Assembly (NCBI GenBank): GCA_035288785.1
Contig: DATDZF010000076.1
Span: 1-8,018 of the forward strand
From: JACRGC01 sp035288785
GTDB lineage: Archaea; Micrarchaeota; Micrarchaeia; Norongarragalinales; SBBD01
DNA: 8,018 nucleotides
Direction of reading: 5' to 3'
Shown here: positions 1-5,532 of the stretch, in pieces
Position numbering within the stretch: the first letter of the stretch is position 1
Layout: the number at the start of each line of letters is the position of its first letter
Notes under the pieces: generated by a model
Seen by the model: the letters and a program-made list of their open reading frames with translations, nothing else
What the model was told of the DNA's origin: nothing
The model's database searches: none
Translations under genes and position numbers: made by a program

Positions 1-1446
1 GCAACCGGGGCTGCGAGCACTCCGCCGGTCACTGCGGGAACAGTGCAGTTCACACGGATCCGGGCAAGCCCTGCCAAGGATGAGAAATTGCTCGTGACCT
101 TGGATTCGAACAGCGACATTGATGCGCAGGTATGGGATGGAAGCGGATGGAGTGCGACAACCGAACTGACGCAGATCGCTTCGATTGCAACAAGGGATGT
201 CATCGATATCGGATATGAGCGGGTCTCCGGTGATGCGCTGCTAGTTTGGGCGAACACCACCACGCAGTCCATCTCGTTTAGGGTATGGAATGGCTCGGAA
301 TTCTCCGCGCAGGATGGGTTGGGAATCGGCACTGCTGGCGTGACCAACCGCATACTGGATTTGTTTCCCCAAGAGGGGACGGATAACATAATGCTGCTAT
401 TGTCAGATGGGAGCGCAACTCCGGATCTGTATGCGATATTGTGGGATGGCAGCGGATTCAATACATCGACGCAGGTGCAGATCACTTCCGAATTGGACAC
501 GACGAGCGACTATCAGGCTTACTACGGCGCATGGGAGGAGCAGAGCGGGGATTTCAACGTTTACTACGGGGAGGATGCGCAGCTTGCGATTTTCAGGCGA
601 TCGTTCGAAGGCGGCGCATGGACTGCTCCTGAAGCGGGTGCATCGGGCGGGGATGGGGACATAAGGTTCGTGAGGGCTGCAGGCTTCCCAGGATCGGACA
701 ACCAGACATTATGCTGGGTGGAGACGACTGGAGCCGACATCAACTGCCAATTTTGGGACGGAAGCGCATTCCAGGGGACGTTCAACGACAACACATCCGA
801 AGCGCCCATTGGGAGGAATTTCGACATTGCGCCCCTGCTCAGCACAGACGGGGGATTCATAGGCATGTACGGAGACCTGAACGATGATTGGTATGATTTC
901 ATGGTTTGCGGTTCGGCCTCAAACTGCAGTTCCGGCATCTGGGAGTCTAGGGCCCTTTGGAGCACCACCCAGCTAGGCGGGACGGATACGCGCTGGGGAA
1001 AAATGTACGAGGACCCAAATAATCCGGGGAACCTGACTCTCCTGGGGATCTCCCAGACGGCCGCGAACGGCTGGTATAGGGCAAGGATTTACTGCGATGA
1101 ATCTGCCTGCGAGGAAAGCGAGCCATGGACGGGGTTCGGCGCAACATCCTCGGCGGTTTATGATGTGGCATCGTTCGCGTTCGATAAGCACCGGATAACA
1201 AGCGGCGCTGCGCCGGTATGCGGGCTTGAAGGAACATACTACCTGAACAGCACCGATGGCAATTTCAAGGTCGGCATGCTGTATTCGGACGAGGATTCCA
1301 GCAATGCGTACAGCGCCGGAGATAACATTATATTCTGCTCGAACTTCAACATTAACAGCCCGAATTTCGAGGGGGACCTGTCGGATTACGAGATAGTTTT
1401 CCCAAAAAGCTTTGCCAACAATGTGGACATGTATTTCGATGCATAA
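1..1446 (+). CDS. Secreted repeat protein, probable beta-propeller (5' end outside window)
   Basis: The frame is open from base 1, so this is the 3' part of a longer gene; a GTG at 43 lies inside it and is unlikely to be the true start. It ends at TAA 1444-1446, leaving 481 visible residues. A unit of about 50 residues recurs, built as a hydrophobic strand with SGD, a second strand, then (V/L/F)W(D/N)GSx(W/F)S. Clear WDGS/WNGS copies start at nt 133, 286, 442 and 754. Degenerate copies are SFEGGAW near nt 601, a Cys-containing one near nt 900 and another near nt 1090. Six or seven such units suggest a beta-propeller used for surface binding; this is inference. About 8 N-X-S/T sequons and several cysteines fit an extracellular location. 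No C-terminal membrane helix is seen, so any anchor must be at the missing N-terminus. The next gene starts 14 bases on, so they are probably co-transcribed. The family is not recognised by name. Confidence 0.8.
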   Translation, partial: ATGAASTPPVTAGTVQFTRIRASPAKDEKLLVTLDSNSDIDAQVWDGSGWSATTELTQIASIATRDVIDIGYERVSGDALLVWANTTTQSISFRVWNGSEFSAQDGLGIGTAGVTNRILDLFPQEGTDNIMLLLSDGSATPDLYAILWDGSGFNTSTQVQITSELDTTSDYQAYYGAWEEQSGDFNVYYGEDAQLAIFRRSFEGGAWTAPEAGASGGDGDIRFVRAAGFPGSDNQTLCWVETTGADINCQFWDGSAFQGTFNDNTSEAPIGRNFDIAPLLSTDGGFIGMYGDLNDDWYDFMVCGSASNCSSGIWESRALWSTTQLGGTDTRWGKMYEDPNNPGNLTLLGISQTAANGWYRARIYCDESACEESEPWTGFGATSSAVYDVASFAFDKHRITSGAAPVCGLEGTYYLNSTDGNFKVGMLYSDEDSSNAYSAGDNIIFCSNFNINSPNFEGDLSDYEIVFPKSFANNVDMYFDA

Positions 1447-1460
1447 ATGAAGGTAAGCAT

Positions 1461-3020
1461 ATGATACGGAAGGCCTTGCTGGCGGTATTTGCCCTAATGC
1501 TGTTATCGCAGGCAGGCGCAGAGGAAGGGGTAATTATCCCGGGCGTTACCGACGCCATGGGGGAGCGCACCATTGTTGCCGTCAACTCGATCAAATGGCA
1601 GGACGCCTACCTTGCAAGCGTTTATGCCAACCTTCAGCAGCTTCCCATGCGCTACATACAAGACCCGTTCCAGACCTCGAATTTCATGCAGGAGCTTTCA
1701 ACCAATAAGCTGCAGCGCATCTATCTCTTTAGCCGCAAGGATAGCGCAGTGCCCTCGCTCATTTACCTCCTCCACAGCCAGAACCTGGATGTCCGCGAAA
1801 CGACCTACGAGGACCATAAAGAGCTTAGCGCCAAAATGCTGGAGCTATTGCCCTCGGATAAGGTAATAGTTGTCAGGGATGATTTCGCATTTGACGCAAT
1901 TTCTGCCAAATACCTCTCGCAAACGCTGCAGGCGCCCGTAATCTTTTCGGATGGCGCAGAGGGGATGGACCCAAGGGTCCTTGCGGCGCTCAAGGCGGCA
2001 TCCCCATCCGAGGTTTATCTTATCGGCAGGCAATCGGATGGCCTCGAAAAAATACTTACGGATTTCAAGCTCATCAAATTGCAGGGCAGGGACGAATTCG
2101 ATACCAATAATATTGTTAACGAGTATGCGGCGGGGGGCATCAAGTACGAGCAGGGCGTGATTACACCAGGCGACATCTATGAATTGACCCTCATGAACAT
2201 CCGCGACCAGCCAATCTTCCTCGTGCCCGACTTCGGGGTGTATTCGCTCCCGAGGACCGCAGGAATAATCACGGACGCGAACATGAAGGTGCTGCTGGGA
2301 ATTGGCCGCCTCGTGACCGGGCCAGCGCAATGGCTGCATGAACGGACTGGCGCAAAGGTGCTTATAAAATTCGCAACTGTGCGCACCAACCCCGCGGATG
2401 CGGGCATGGTAAAAAGCGATGTGAACATCAACCTCGAGGGCTACAACCTCCCGGTGCCGAAATACGACGGGAAAATTACCGACGTTGATCCCGCGTATGC
2501 AGAGCCGCTTGGGCCTGCAACCGGAGCGCTTGTGCAAAGCAACCGCCCGCCAGCGCCCCCTGTGGAATTCAGGAGCTATTTCGAGAACACCGGCAACATC
2601 GATTTTCCCGCTTATGTCATCCTGGAAATAAGGAACGCTGCAGGGGAGCTGACCACGACATTAAGGTCAGAAAGGCAGATGGTCTACCCCAAGCGCCAGA
2701 ATGTGTTTCGAGTCAGATGGGATAGCCCTCCAGCGGAGGGCAGTTATTCCGTAGATGCAAAGGTTTTTGGGGACGTGTATGAGGGGCTTAACCTGCCCGG
2801 AGTGAAAAAGCAATTCGACCTCAGCTGGATGATTGTTCTGATCAACCTGCTGCTCTTGCTAATTGCAATGCTTGTGCTTGCCGCAGCGATCTATTCCTCG
2901 CACGTGCTAAGCAGGGATATCCGCTCATTCGGGCGCCTCTACGCAAAAAGCATCGAGCAGTTCGACAGCCTGACAAAATTCATTTCAAACCTCTACCACT
3001 TCCGCGGGAAGAAGCGCTAA
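1461..3020 (+). CDS. Membrane-anchored surface protein with two CWB2-like repeats
   Basis: 519 residues, ATG start with AGG/AGGT six bases upstream (1451-1454). Residues 1-20 form a signal peptide (MIRKALLAVFALMLLSQAGA). Residues about 37-128 and 134-223 look like tandem cell wall binding repeat 2 modules (Pfam PF04122). The second is the clearer: VVRDDFAFDAISAKYL, QAPVIFSD, EVYLIGRQSDGLEKIL, then LQGRDEFDTNNIVNEY, matching the family's 'G-x-(D/N)-x-F/Y-x-T' ending. Residues about 225-365 are unassigned. Residues about 367-450 resemble an Ig-like sandwich (FENTGN, then a YPKRQNVFRVRW strand and GSYSVDAKVFG). One transmembrane helix spans about 456-477, followed by a 42-residue basic cytoplasmic tail. 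In Gram-positive bacteria CWB2 modules attach surface proteins to wall polymers; archaea lack those polymers, so the ligand here is unknown. It follows the propeller-like gene by 14 bases, suggesting one surface complex. No T-run terminator is evident after the stop. Confidence 0.85.
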   Translation: MIRKALLAVFALMLLSQAGAEEGVIIPGVTDAMGERTIVAVNSIKWQDAYLASVYANLQQLPMRYIQDPFQTSNFMQELSTNKLQRIYLFSRKDSAVPSLIYLLHSQNLDVRETTYEDHKELSAKMLELLPSDKVIVVRDDFAFDAISAKYLSQTLQAPVIFSDGAEGMDPRVLAALKAASPSEVYLIGRQSDGLEKILTDFKLIKLQGRDEFDTNNIVNEYAAGGIKYEQGVITPGDIYELTLMNIRDQPIFLVPDFGVYSLPRTAGIITDANMKVLLGIGRLVTGPAQWLHERTGAKVLIKFATVRTNPADAGMVKSDVNINLEGYNLPVPKYDGKITDVDPAYAEPLGPATGALVQSNRPPAPPVEFRSYFENTGNIDFPAYVILEIRNAAGELTTTLRSERQMVYPKRQNVFRVRWDSPPAEGSYSVDAKVFGDVYEGLNLPGVKKQFDLSWMIVLINLLLLLIAMLVLAAAIYSSHVLSRDIRSFGRLYAKSIEQFDSLTKFISNLYHFRGKKR

Positions 3021-3024
3021 AGTT

Positions 3025-3081
3025 TGTGCACATGGATTTGGCACTGATCCATTATTGGGAATGCCCAAAAGTGCAAAAAAC
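3025..3081 (+). repeat. Direct repeat, left copy; decayed zinc-ribbon-like gene fragment
   Basis: This stretch aligns with 3825-3880 at an offset of exactly 800 bases: 49 of 57 aligned columns match, with one single-base indel. Weaker similarity may continue to about 3119 (ATGCAAAT-GCC in both). Read from GTG 3027 it gives VHMDLALIHYWECPKVQKT and then a stop. Removing one A from the run at 3067-3070 restores WECPKCKKPK, which resembles the WECLKCKK of the right copy. It therefore looks like a truncated, frameshifted relic. It lies immediately after the stop of the CWB2-like gene. It is too short to be functional as a protein; whether the element is coding or an RNA/DNA repeat is open. Confidence 0.6.
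3075..3080 (-). terminator. T6 run, possible terminator of the coiled-coil operon
   Basis: Six consecutive T on the minus strand lie about 45 bases after the TAG stop of the second coiled-coil gene. Archaeal RNA polymerase commonly stops at T-runs of five or more without needing a hairpin. The run lies inside the left direct repeat, so it may be coincidental. Confidence 0.35.
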
Positions 3082-3125
3082 CTAAAATTAGGGTATTGGA
3101 AGTACGATGCAAATAGCCCTAAGAA

Positions 3126-3446
3126 CTAGGTCTGCCGATTATGGATGGTTGCCTCGCGCTGCTGCTTTGCGAGCACCAAACTCACGAGCTCATGCATCTT
3201 CTTTTCAAGGTAGTCATAGTCGACCTTCGCATCCAAGGTTGCATTGATTTCATCGAGCTTTGGCTTTAGCTTCACGTATTCGTGCTCCAGCGAGTCCATC
3301 TTGTCCCCCAGCTTGGCAGCGCTGTCCTTCATTGTGGCATTAAGCTCGCGGAACTTGAACACCACGCGCACGACGATGATCACAAATATTACTAGCAGCC
3401 CGTACGATATCATTGAAAGGGATCCTAGATCCTCCGCTAATGCCAT
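3126..3446 (-). CDS. Small membrane protein with coiled coil, second gene of pair
   Basis: 106 residues from ATG 3446-3444. A TTG three bases earlier keeps the frame open, but ATG is preferred because it overlaps the TGA of the upstream gene (TGATG), a translational-coupling arrangement, and GGTGG lies just upstream. Residues about 13-30 (ISYGLLVIFVIIVVRVVF) form one transmembrane helix. Residues about 34-100 are charged heptad-like helix (KDSAAKLGDKMDSLEHEYVKLKPKLDEINATL), probably a coiled coil. The C-terminal part, KVDYDYLEKKMHELVSLVL, aligns with KVDRRNLEMIMRETLEFL of the upstream gene, so the two look like diverged paralogues that could pair through their coiled coils. Not recognised as a named family. 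Stop TAG at 3128-3126. Confidence 0.75.
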   Translation of the reverse strand: MALAEDLGSLSMISYGLLVIFVIIVVRVVFKFRELNATMKDSAAKLGDKMDSLEHEYVKLKPKLDEINATLDAKVDYDYLEKKMHELVSLVLAKQQREATIHNRQT

Positions 3447-3733
3447 CAACCCACCCCTGCCTTGATGCCGCGCTTCTCGCCAAGGAATTCAAGCGTTTCC
3501 CGCATGATCATCTCGAGATTGCGGCGGTCGACCTTGTCCACGGCCGCCTTGTGCATCTCGTGCTCCACTTTTTCTATGTCCTCGACGAGTTTTGAGAGCT
3601 TTACGAGCCGGTCCTTGGTTGCACGCAGCTGGATTGCCACCAGTTTCTGCTGGCGGTGCGCCATCCATTCCAGAAAAACCAGGCACGAGCCTCCAATAAT
3701 GATGCTGTAGAGCGCGACCTCGTTGACATTCAC
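3446..3733 (-). CDS. Small membrane protein with coiled coil, first gene of pair
   Basis: 95 residues from GTG 3733-3731, chosen because GAGG (3744-3741) sits seven bases upstream and a TATA-like box lies further out. Residues about 6-23 (VALYSIIIGGSCLVFLEW) form a single N-terminal transmembrane segment. Residues about 27-65 are a charged, heptad-like helix (RATKDRLVKLSKLVEDIEKVEHEMHKAAVDK). A C-terminal helix (KVDRRNLEMIMRETLEFLGEKR) matches the equivalent part of the downstream gene. The likely topology is a membrane anchor with a cytoplasmic coiled coil, but orientation is not certain. The stop TGA overlaps the next start by one base. The operon is bracketed by the two direct repeats. No known family recognised, and no enzymatic motif is seen. 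Confidence 0.75.
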   Translation of the reverse strand: MNVNEVALYSIIIGGSCLVFLEWMAHRQQKLVAIQLRATKDRLVKLSKLVEDIEKVEHEMHKAAVDKVDRRNLEMIMRETLEFLGEKRGIKAGVG

Positions 3734-3765
3734 AATTGACCCTCATTTAAGGAAACGTTAATATC

Positions 3766-3781
3766 ATTTAAATAGGTTTCA
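3766..3781 (-). promoter_or_regulatory. TATA/BRE promoter of the coiled-coil operon
   Basis: On the minus strand TGAAACCTATTTAAAT reads as a BRE (GAAAC) followed by a TATA box centred about 36 bases before the GTG start, giving a predicted transcript start near 3744, just at the GAGG Shine-Dalgarno. The BRE/TATA core matches that of the 774-residue gene (TGAAACGTTTATAA at 7890-7877) at 11 of 14 positions. The ATTTAAAT core is palindromic, so use by the + strand cannot be excluded. Confidence 0.5.
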
Positions 3782-3824
3782 TTAAATCCTGCTGGACTGG
3801 CATTTTCCATGATAAATAAGTGCA

Positions 3825-3880
3825 TGTGCAGATTGATTTGGCGCCGATCCGTCATTGGGAATGCCTAAAGTGCAAAAAAC
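3825..3880 (+). repeat. Direct repeat, right copy, upstream of the small basic gene
   Basis: This is the counterpart of 3025-3081. It lies in a frame open from GTG 3820 that runs without a stop into the gene at 4003; that extension would read HWECLKCKK, then WTCKC, FGGKKTGNLGCYG, resembling a zinc-binding knuckle. The opposite strand is also open across this stretch, so openness alone is weak evidence for coding. It may be a zinc-ribbon N-terminal domain, a fragment of a repeated gene fused in frame, or a noncoding element. The intervening 800-bp unit contains the whole coiled-coil operon. Confidence 0.55.
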
Positions 3881-3897
3881 ATCAAAATTGGACATGC

Positions 3898-3922
3898 AAA
3901 TGCCGGAAGGGATTTGGCATTT
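3898..3922 (+). repeat. Inverted repeat AAATGCC / GGCATTT
   Basis: The arms 3898-3904 and 3916-3922 are perfectly complementary (7 bp) around 11 bases; two further G-U pairs would extend the stem in RNA and leave a 7-base loop. It lies between the right direct repeat and the start at 4003. Confidence 0.4.
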
Positions 3923-3946
3923 CGTTTGGGGGCAAAAAAACAGGGA

Positions 3947-3988
3947 ATTTGGGATGCTACGGCATAATTTTAAAACCAAATCCCAAAT
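3947..3988 (+). repeat. Inverted repeat flanking a TATA-like box
   Basis: A perfect 9-bp inverted repeat, ATTTGGGAT (3947-3955) and ATCCCAAAT (3980-3988), encloses 24 bases that include TTTTAAAA (3968-3975). That box is about 31 bases before ATG 4003, a plausible TATA position for the downstream gene. The repeat could be an operator across the promoter or, if transcription starts further upstream, a hairpin in the leader. Its right arm falls in the loop of a second, mutually exclusive stem (ACCAAA 3975-3980 with TTTGGT 3991-3996) that would cover the start of the GGTGAT Shine-Dalgarno. Confidence 0.4.
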
Positions 3989-4002
3989 GGTTTGGTGATT
4001 GG

Positions 4003-4233
4003 ATGGCATTCACGGACACATTGAAGGAATTGATAGTCGGGTCCTACTCTTACGTGAACAAGAAGGGCGCAAGGTACTTCCTCCATATGAAGCAAGGAAG
4101 GGGGGGCACCAAGCTTTACTATTTCAGCAAGGATCCAAAGGATGCAATCAGCCTGCCCTCGGATAGGACGGTAGTCGAAAGCCCAAGGACTGCGCTGCCC
4201 ATCATCAAGAAAAGGAGGCAGCCTGGGCAGTAG
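4003..4233 (+). CDS. Small basic conserved-type protein, function unknown
   Basis: 76 residues from ATG 4003, preceded by GGTGAT (3994-3999), which matches the archaeal anti-Shine-Dalgarno, and by a TATA-like TTTTAAAA. The frame stays open upstream to GTG 3820, which would add 61 residues of Cys-rich sequence (137 in all); I prefer 4003 because the similarity to the duplicated element is confined to the upstream part and the compact domain begins here. The protein reads as VGSYSYVNKKGARYFLH, RGGTKLYYFSKDP, ISLPSDRTVVESPRTALPIIKKRR. This pattern (NKKG, YFLH, RGG, YFxKDP, LP, VxExxxTxLPxxKK) resembles small uncharacterised proteins I associate with archaeal and candidate-phylum bacterial genomes; I know no function for them. 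It has no membrane helix or signal peptide, is strongly basic at the C-terminus, and may bind nucleic acid, which is inference. Stop TAG at 4231-4233. Confidence 0.65.
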   Translation: MAFTDTLKELIVGSYSYVNKKGARYFLHMKQGRGGTKLYYFSKDPKDAISLPSDRTVVESPRTALPIIKKRRQPGQ

Positions 4234-4381
4234 GCATTTTGCTCAATGCGGATTTTCATGGCTAAGGGGGGAATCTGCCTTGTCCTCTAAGAGGCCTGCC
4301 TGTTTGTGGTTGCGCAATGCCCTTGCAGGCCCACCTCGCCAATCCCATAATCACCGGTATAAAAAACGCTTTTCATTTGCG

Positions 4382-4415
4382 AGAAGGGGGCATTTATATT
4401 TGGCTGCACCCTTCT
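4382..4415 (+). promoter_or_regulatory. TATA box within an inverted repeat, promoter of the pilin operon
   Basis: CATTTATATT (4391-4400) is centred about 27 bases before ATG 4422, the spacing expected for a leaderless archaeal transcript. The box is bracketed by a perfect 7-bp inverted repeat, AGAAGGG (4382-4388) and CCCTTCT (4409-4415), which could be an operator. A second TATA-like element, TATAAAAA at 4359-4366, lies further upstream. The rest of 4234-4421 shows no convincing gene or structured RNA. Confidence 0.5.
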
Positions 4416-4421
4416 TTTCCC

Positions 4422-4640
4422 ATGGGAATTGACGAGGCATATAATTCTCTCCCCCAGGCGCTGAGTTTTGCGGCCGTATTCGTATCATTGATACTTTTAT
4501 TCTATGGCTTTCGCAATTATTTCGCAACGCAGCCCCAGGACACTGGCAGGCTTCTCACATATGCCATTCCCTCGCTGTGGGCGATGATGCTGGCAATATA
4601 CATCTGGGTTATAGGAAGGGAGGATACGCATGAAAGATAG
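4422..4640 (+). CDS. Small two-helix membrane protein, pilin operon
   Basis: 72 residues from ATG 4422. The frame is open back to an ATG at 4317, but the TATA box at 4391-4400 lies exactly 27 bases before 4422, and the added N-terminus (containing HLREGGIYIWLHPS) would be encoded by the promoter, so 4422 is the better start and translation is probably leaderless. Two hydrophobic segments at about residues 13-30 and 47-65 are joined by RNYFATQPQDTGR; a short charged tail, REDTHER, ends the protein. The last 11 bases overlap the start of the pilin-like gene, indicating one transcript and likely coupled translation. It could be a small membrane partner of the pilin, but nothing in the sequence identifies a family. 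Confidence 0.7.
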   Translation: MGIDEAYNSLPQALSFAAVFVSLILLFYGFRNYFATQPQDTGRLLTYAIPSLWAMMLAIYIWVIGREDTHER

Positions 4641-4803
4641 GGCGCAAACCGCAATCGAATACCTGCTTTTGCTAAGCGGCGTCATTTTGTTCGTGGTGAT
4701 CGTGTTCCTGATGGTGAAGGGGAATGTTTTCCCCAAGGCGGGTGAAACAATTGGCGGCATCACGAACGACATATTCAAGATGCTGGGGAATGCGGGAAAA
4801 TGA
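4630..4803 (+). CDS. Class III signal peptide protein, type IV pilin-like
   Basis: 57 residues, ATG 4630 to TGA 4801-4803. A strong Shine-Dalgarno, GGGAGG (4618-4623), sits six bases upstream inside the preceding gene. The N-terminus MKDRAQTAIEYLLLL carries the archaeal class III signature Q-x-(S/A)-x-E-x-x-x-L (DUF361-type, PF04021). In methanogens such prepilins are cut before the Q by the EppA-type prepilin peptidase, which here would leave a mature protein of about 52 residues beginning QTAIEY, with Glu at mature position 5. One hydrophobic helix spans residues about 11-29, followed by a short polar tail (KGNVFPKAGETIGGITNDIFKMLGNAGK). This is near the minimum size for a pilin and fits a major subunit of a thin pilus or a membrane anchor. 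No peptidase, ATPase or platform gene lies in this window. Confidence 0.85.
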   Translation: MKDRAQTAIEYLLLLSGVILFVVIVFLMVKGNVFPKAGETIGGITNDIFKMLGNAGK

Positions 4804-4805
4804 GG

Positions 4806-4810
4806 AAAAA
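4806..4810 (-). terminator. T5 run, possible terminator of the 774/210-residue gene operon
   Basis: Five T on the minus strand lie about 90 bases after the TAG stop at 4900-4902 and just short of the opposite pilin-like gene. The 96-base convergent gap holds no other gene. No equivalent T-run is seen for the + strand. Confidence 0.3.
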
Positions 4811-4899
4811 CAATTATTGGAATAAACGGAAGACTCATTCAGATGGGCAGGCATAAGGCCGGCAACAAGCCACAAACCACAGCATTATTGCATTCATCC

Positions 4900-5532
4900 C
4901 TAATCGCCAGAGTACTCGTAGGATGACTGCTCCTCCTGGCGCGAGTAGAGCGCGTAAACCACAAGCATCCCGACGATGAAAACCCCAATCAGGAGGCCGT
5001 TTTCCCACATGAGGTCCCCAAGCGCAAACAGGATATTTTTCCTTCCCTTCAATTGCTCCGGAGGGACAGTTGGGATGAGCATGGAGGATGGCCTTGGAGG
5101 AAGCGTTGCTGCAATGAAGGTCGGATCCGGTGCGGCCTTGTTGATGTTGAATGTCTTTACAGCTGGTTTGGGGGACGGGATGACTCCCAGCGCTTGCAGT
5201 GCAAGATCCTTAAGCGGGGAGAGGGAAATCTCAGTTGGAAAGAGTGGTTGCAGTCCTTCCATCTTCTGTTTGAATTGCAGGGATTTCTCGTTGAGCAAGG
5301 TTGCATCCTGCCGATCCTTTGCGGCGTATGCCTGCGCATAAAGGGAATTCACTTCATTGATTTGGGGCCCGATATCCGGAATTTGCACAGCGCCAGACCC
5401 CACGCCCAAATACGTCGCCTTCCTGATACGGTCAAGGTTCCCGAGCCTTTCGGAAAATTCCTCGGGGGTCAGGCTGTTTGCAAGAAGCATAAATGCCAGC
5501 AAAAGGAATGCAGTGCGGATAAGGCGCCTCAT
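4900..5532 (-). CDS. Secreted protein with C-terminal membrane anchor, operon partner of the large surface protein
   Basis: 210 residues, ATG 5532-5530, with GGAGG (5543-5539) six bases upstream; the start overlaps the TGA of the 774-residue gene by four bases (ATGA), so translation is probably coupled. Residues 1-20 form a signal peptide (MRRLIRTAFLLLAFMLLANS). Residues about 22-115 are mainly helical and charged (PEEFSERLGNLDRIRKAT, DRQDATLLNEKSLQFKQKMEGL). Residues about 118-162 are Pro-rich and look like an extended linker. A transmembrane helix at about 178-197 (NGLLIGVFIVGMLVVYALYS) is followed by an acidic, Tyr/Ser-rich tail, EEQSSYEYSGD. The predicted topology is an exposed helical domain on a stalk, anchored at the C-terminus. 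The overlap suggests it works with the large protein, perhaps as its membrane-side partner. No family recognised. Confidence 0.8.
   Translation of the reverse strand: MRRLIRTAFLLLAFMLLANSLTPEEFSERLGNLDRIRKATYLGVGSGAVQIPDIGPQINEVNSLYAQAYAAKDRQDATLLNEKSLQFKQKMEGLQPLFPTEISLSPLKDLALQALGVIPSPKPAVKTFNINKAAPDPTFIAATLPPRPSSMLIPTVPPEQLKGRKNILFALGDLMWENGLLIGVFIVGMLVVYALYSRQEEQSSYEYSGD

Noticed and set aside
1845..2537. Minus-strand open frame of 230 codons
   Set aside because: It is fully antisense to the CWB2-like gene, whose signal peptide, domain motifs and membrane helix are clear. Its own translation shows no recognisable features.
3447..3449. TTG at 3449 as start of the second coiled-coil gene
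   Set aside because: It adds only one residue. The adjacent ATG overlaps the upstream TGA in a typical TGATG coupling and is the stronger codon.
3489..3746. Alternative minus-strand frame starting at 3746
   Set aside because: It overlaps the first coiled-coil gene out of frame and gives an irregular Gly/Pro/Arg-rich product without a membrane segment. The GTG start at 3733 has a well-spaced GAGG and a coherent protein.
3782..4009. Minus-strand open frame through the right direct repeat
   Set aside because: No promoter or Shine-Dalgarno is evident and the product has no domain pattern. It mainly shows that this stretch is poor in stop codons on both strands.
4234..4381. Possible tRNA or small RNA in the gap before the pilin operon
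   Set aside because: No cloverleaf, T-loop or box C/D pair could be found by reading. A short minus-strand frame starting near 4350 stops after about 28 codons.
4317..4421. Upstream ATG 4317 as start of the two-helix protein
   Set aside because: The extension would be encoded by the TATA box and inverted repeat, and ATG 4422 is at the expected distance from that TATA box.
4804..4899. Possible gene or CRISPR-like repeat in the convergent gap
   Set aside because: There are no repeated units or coding frame; only short imperfect palindromes around GGCCGGC and a T-run are present.
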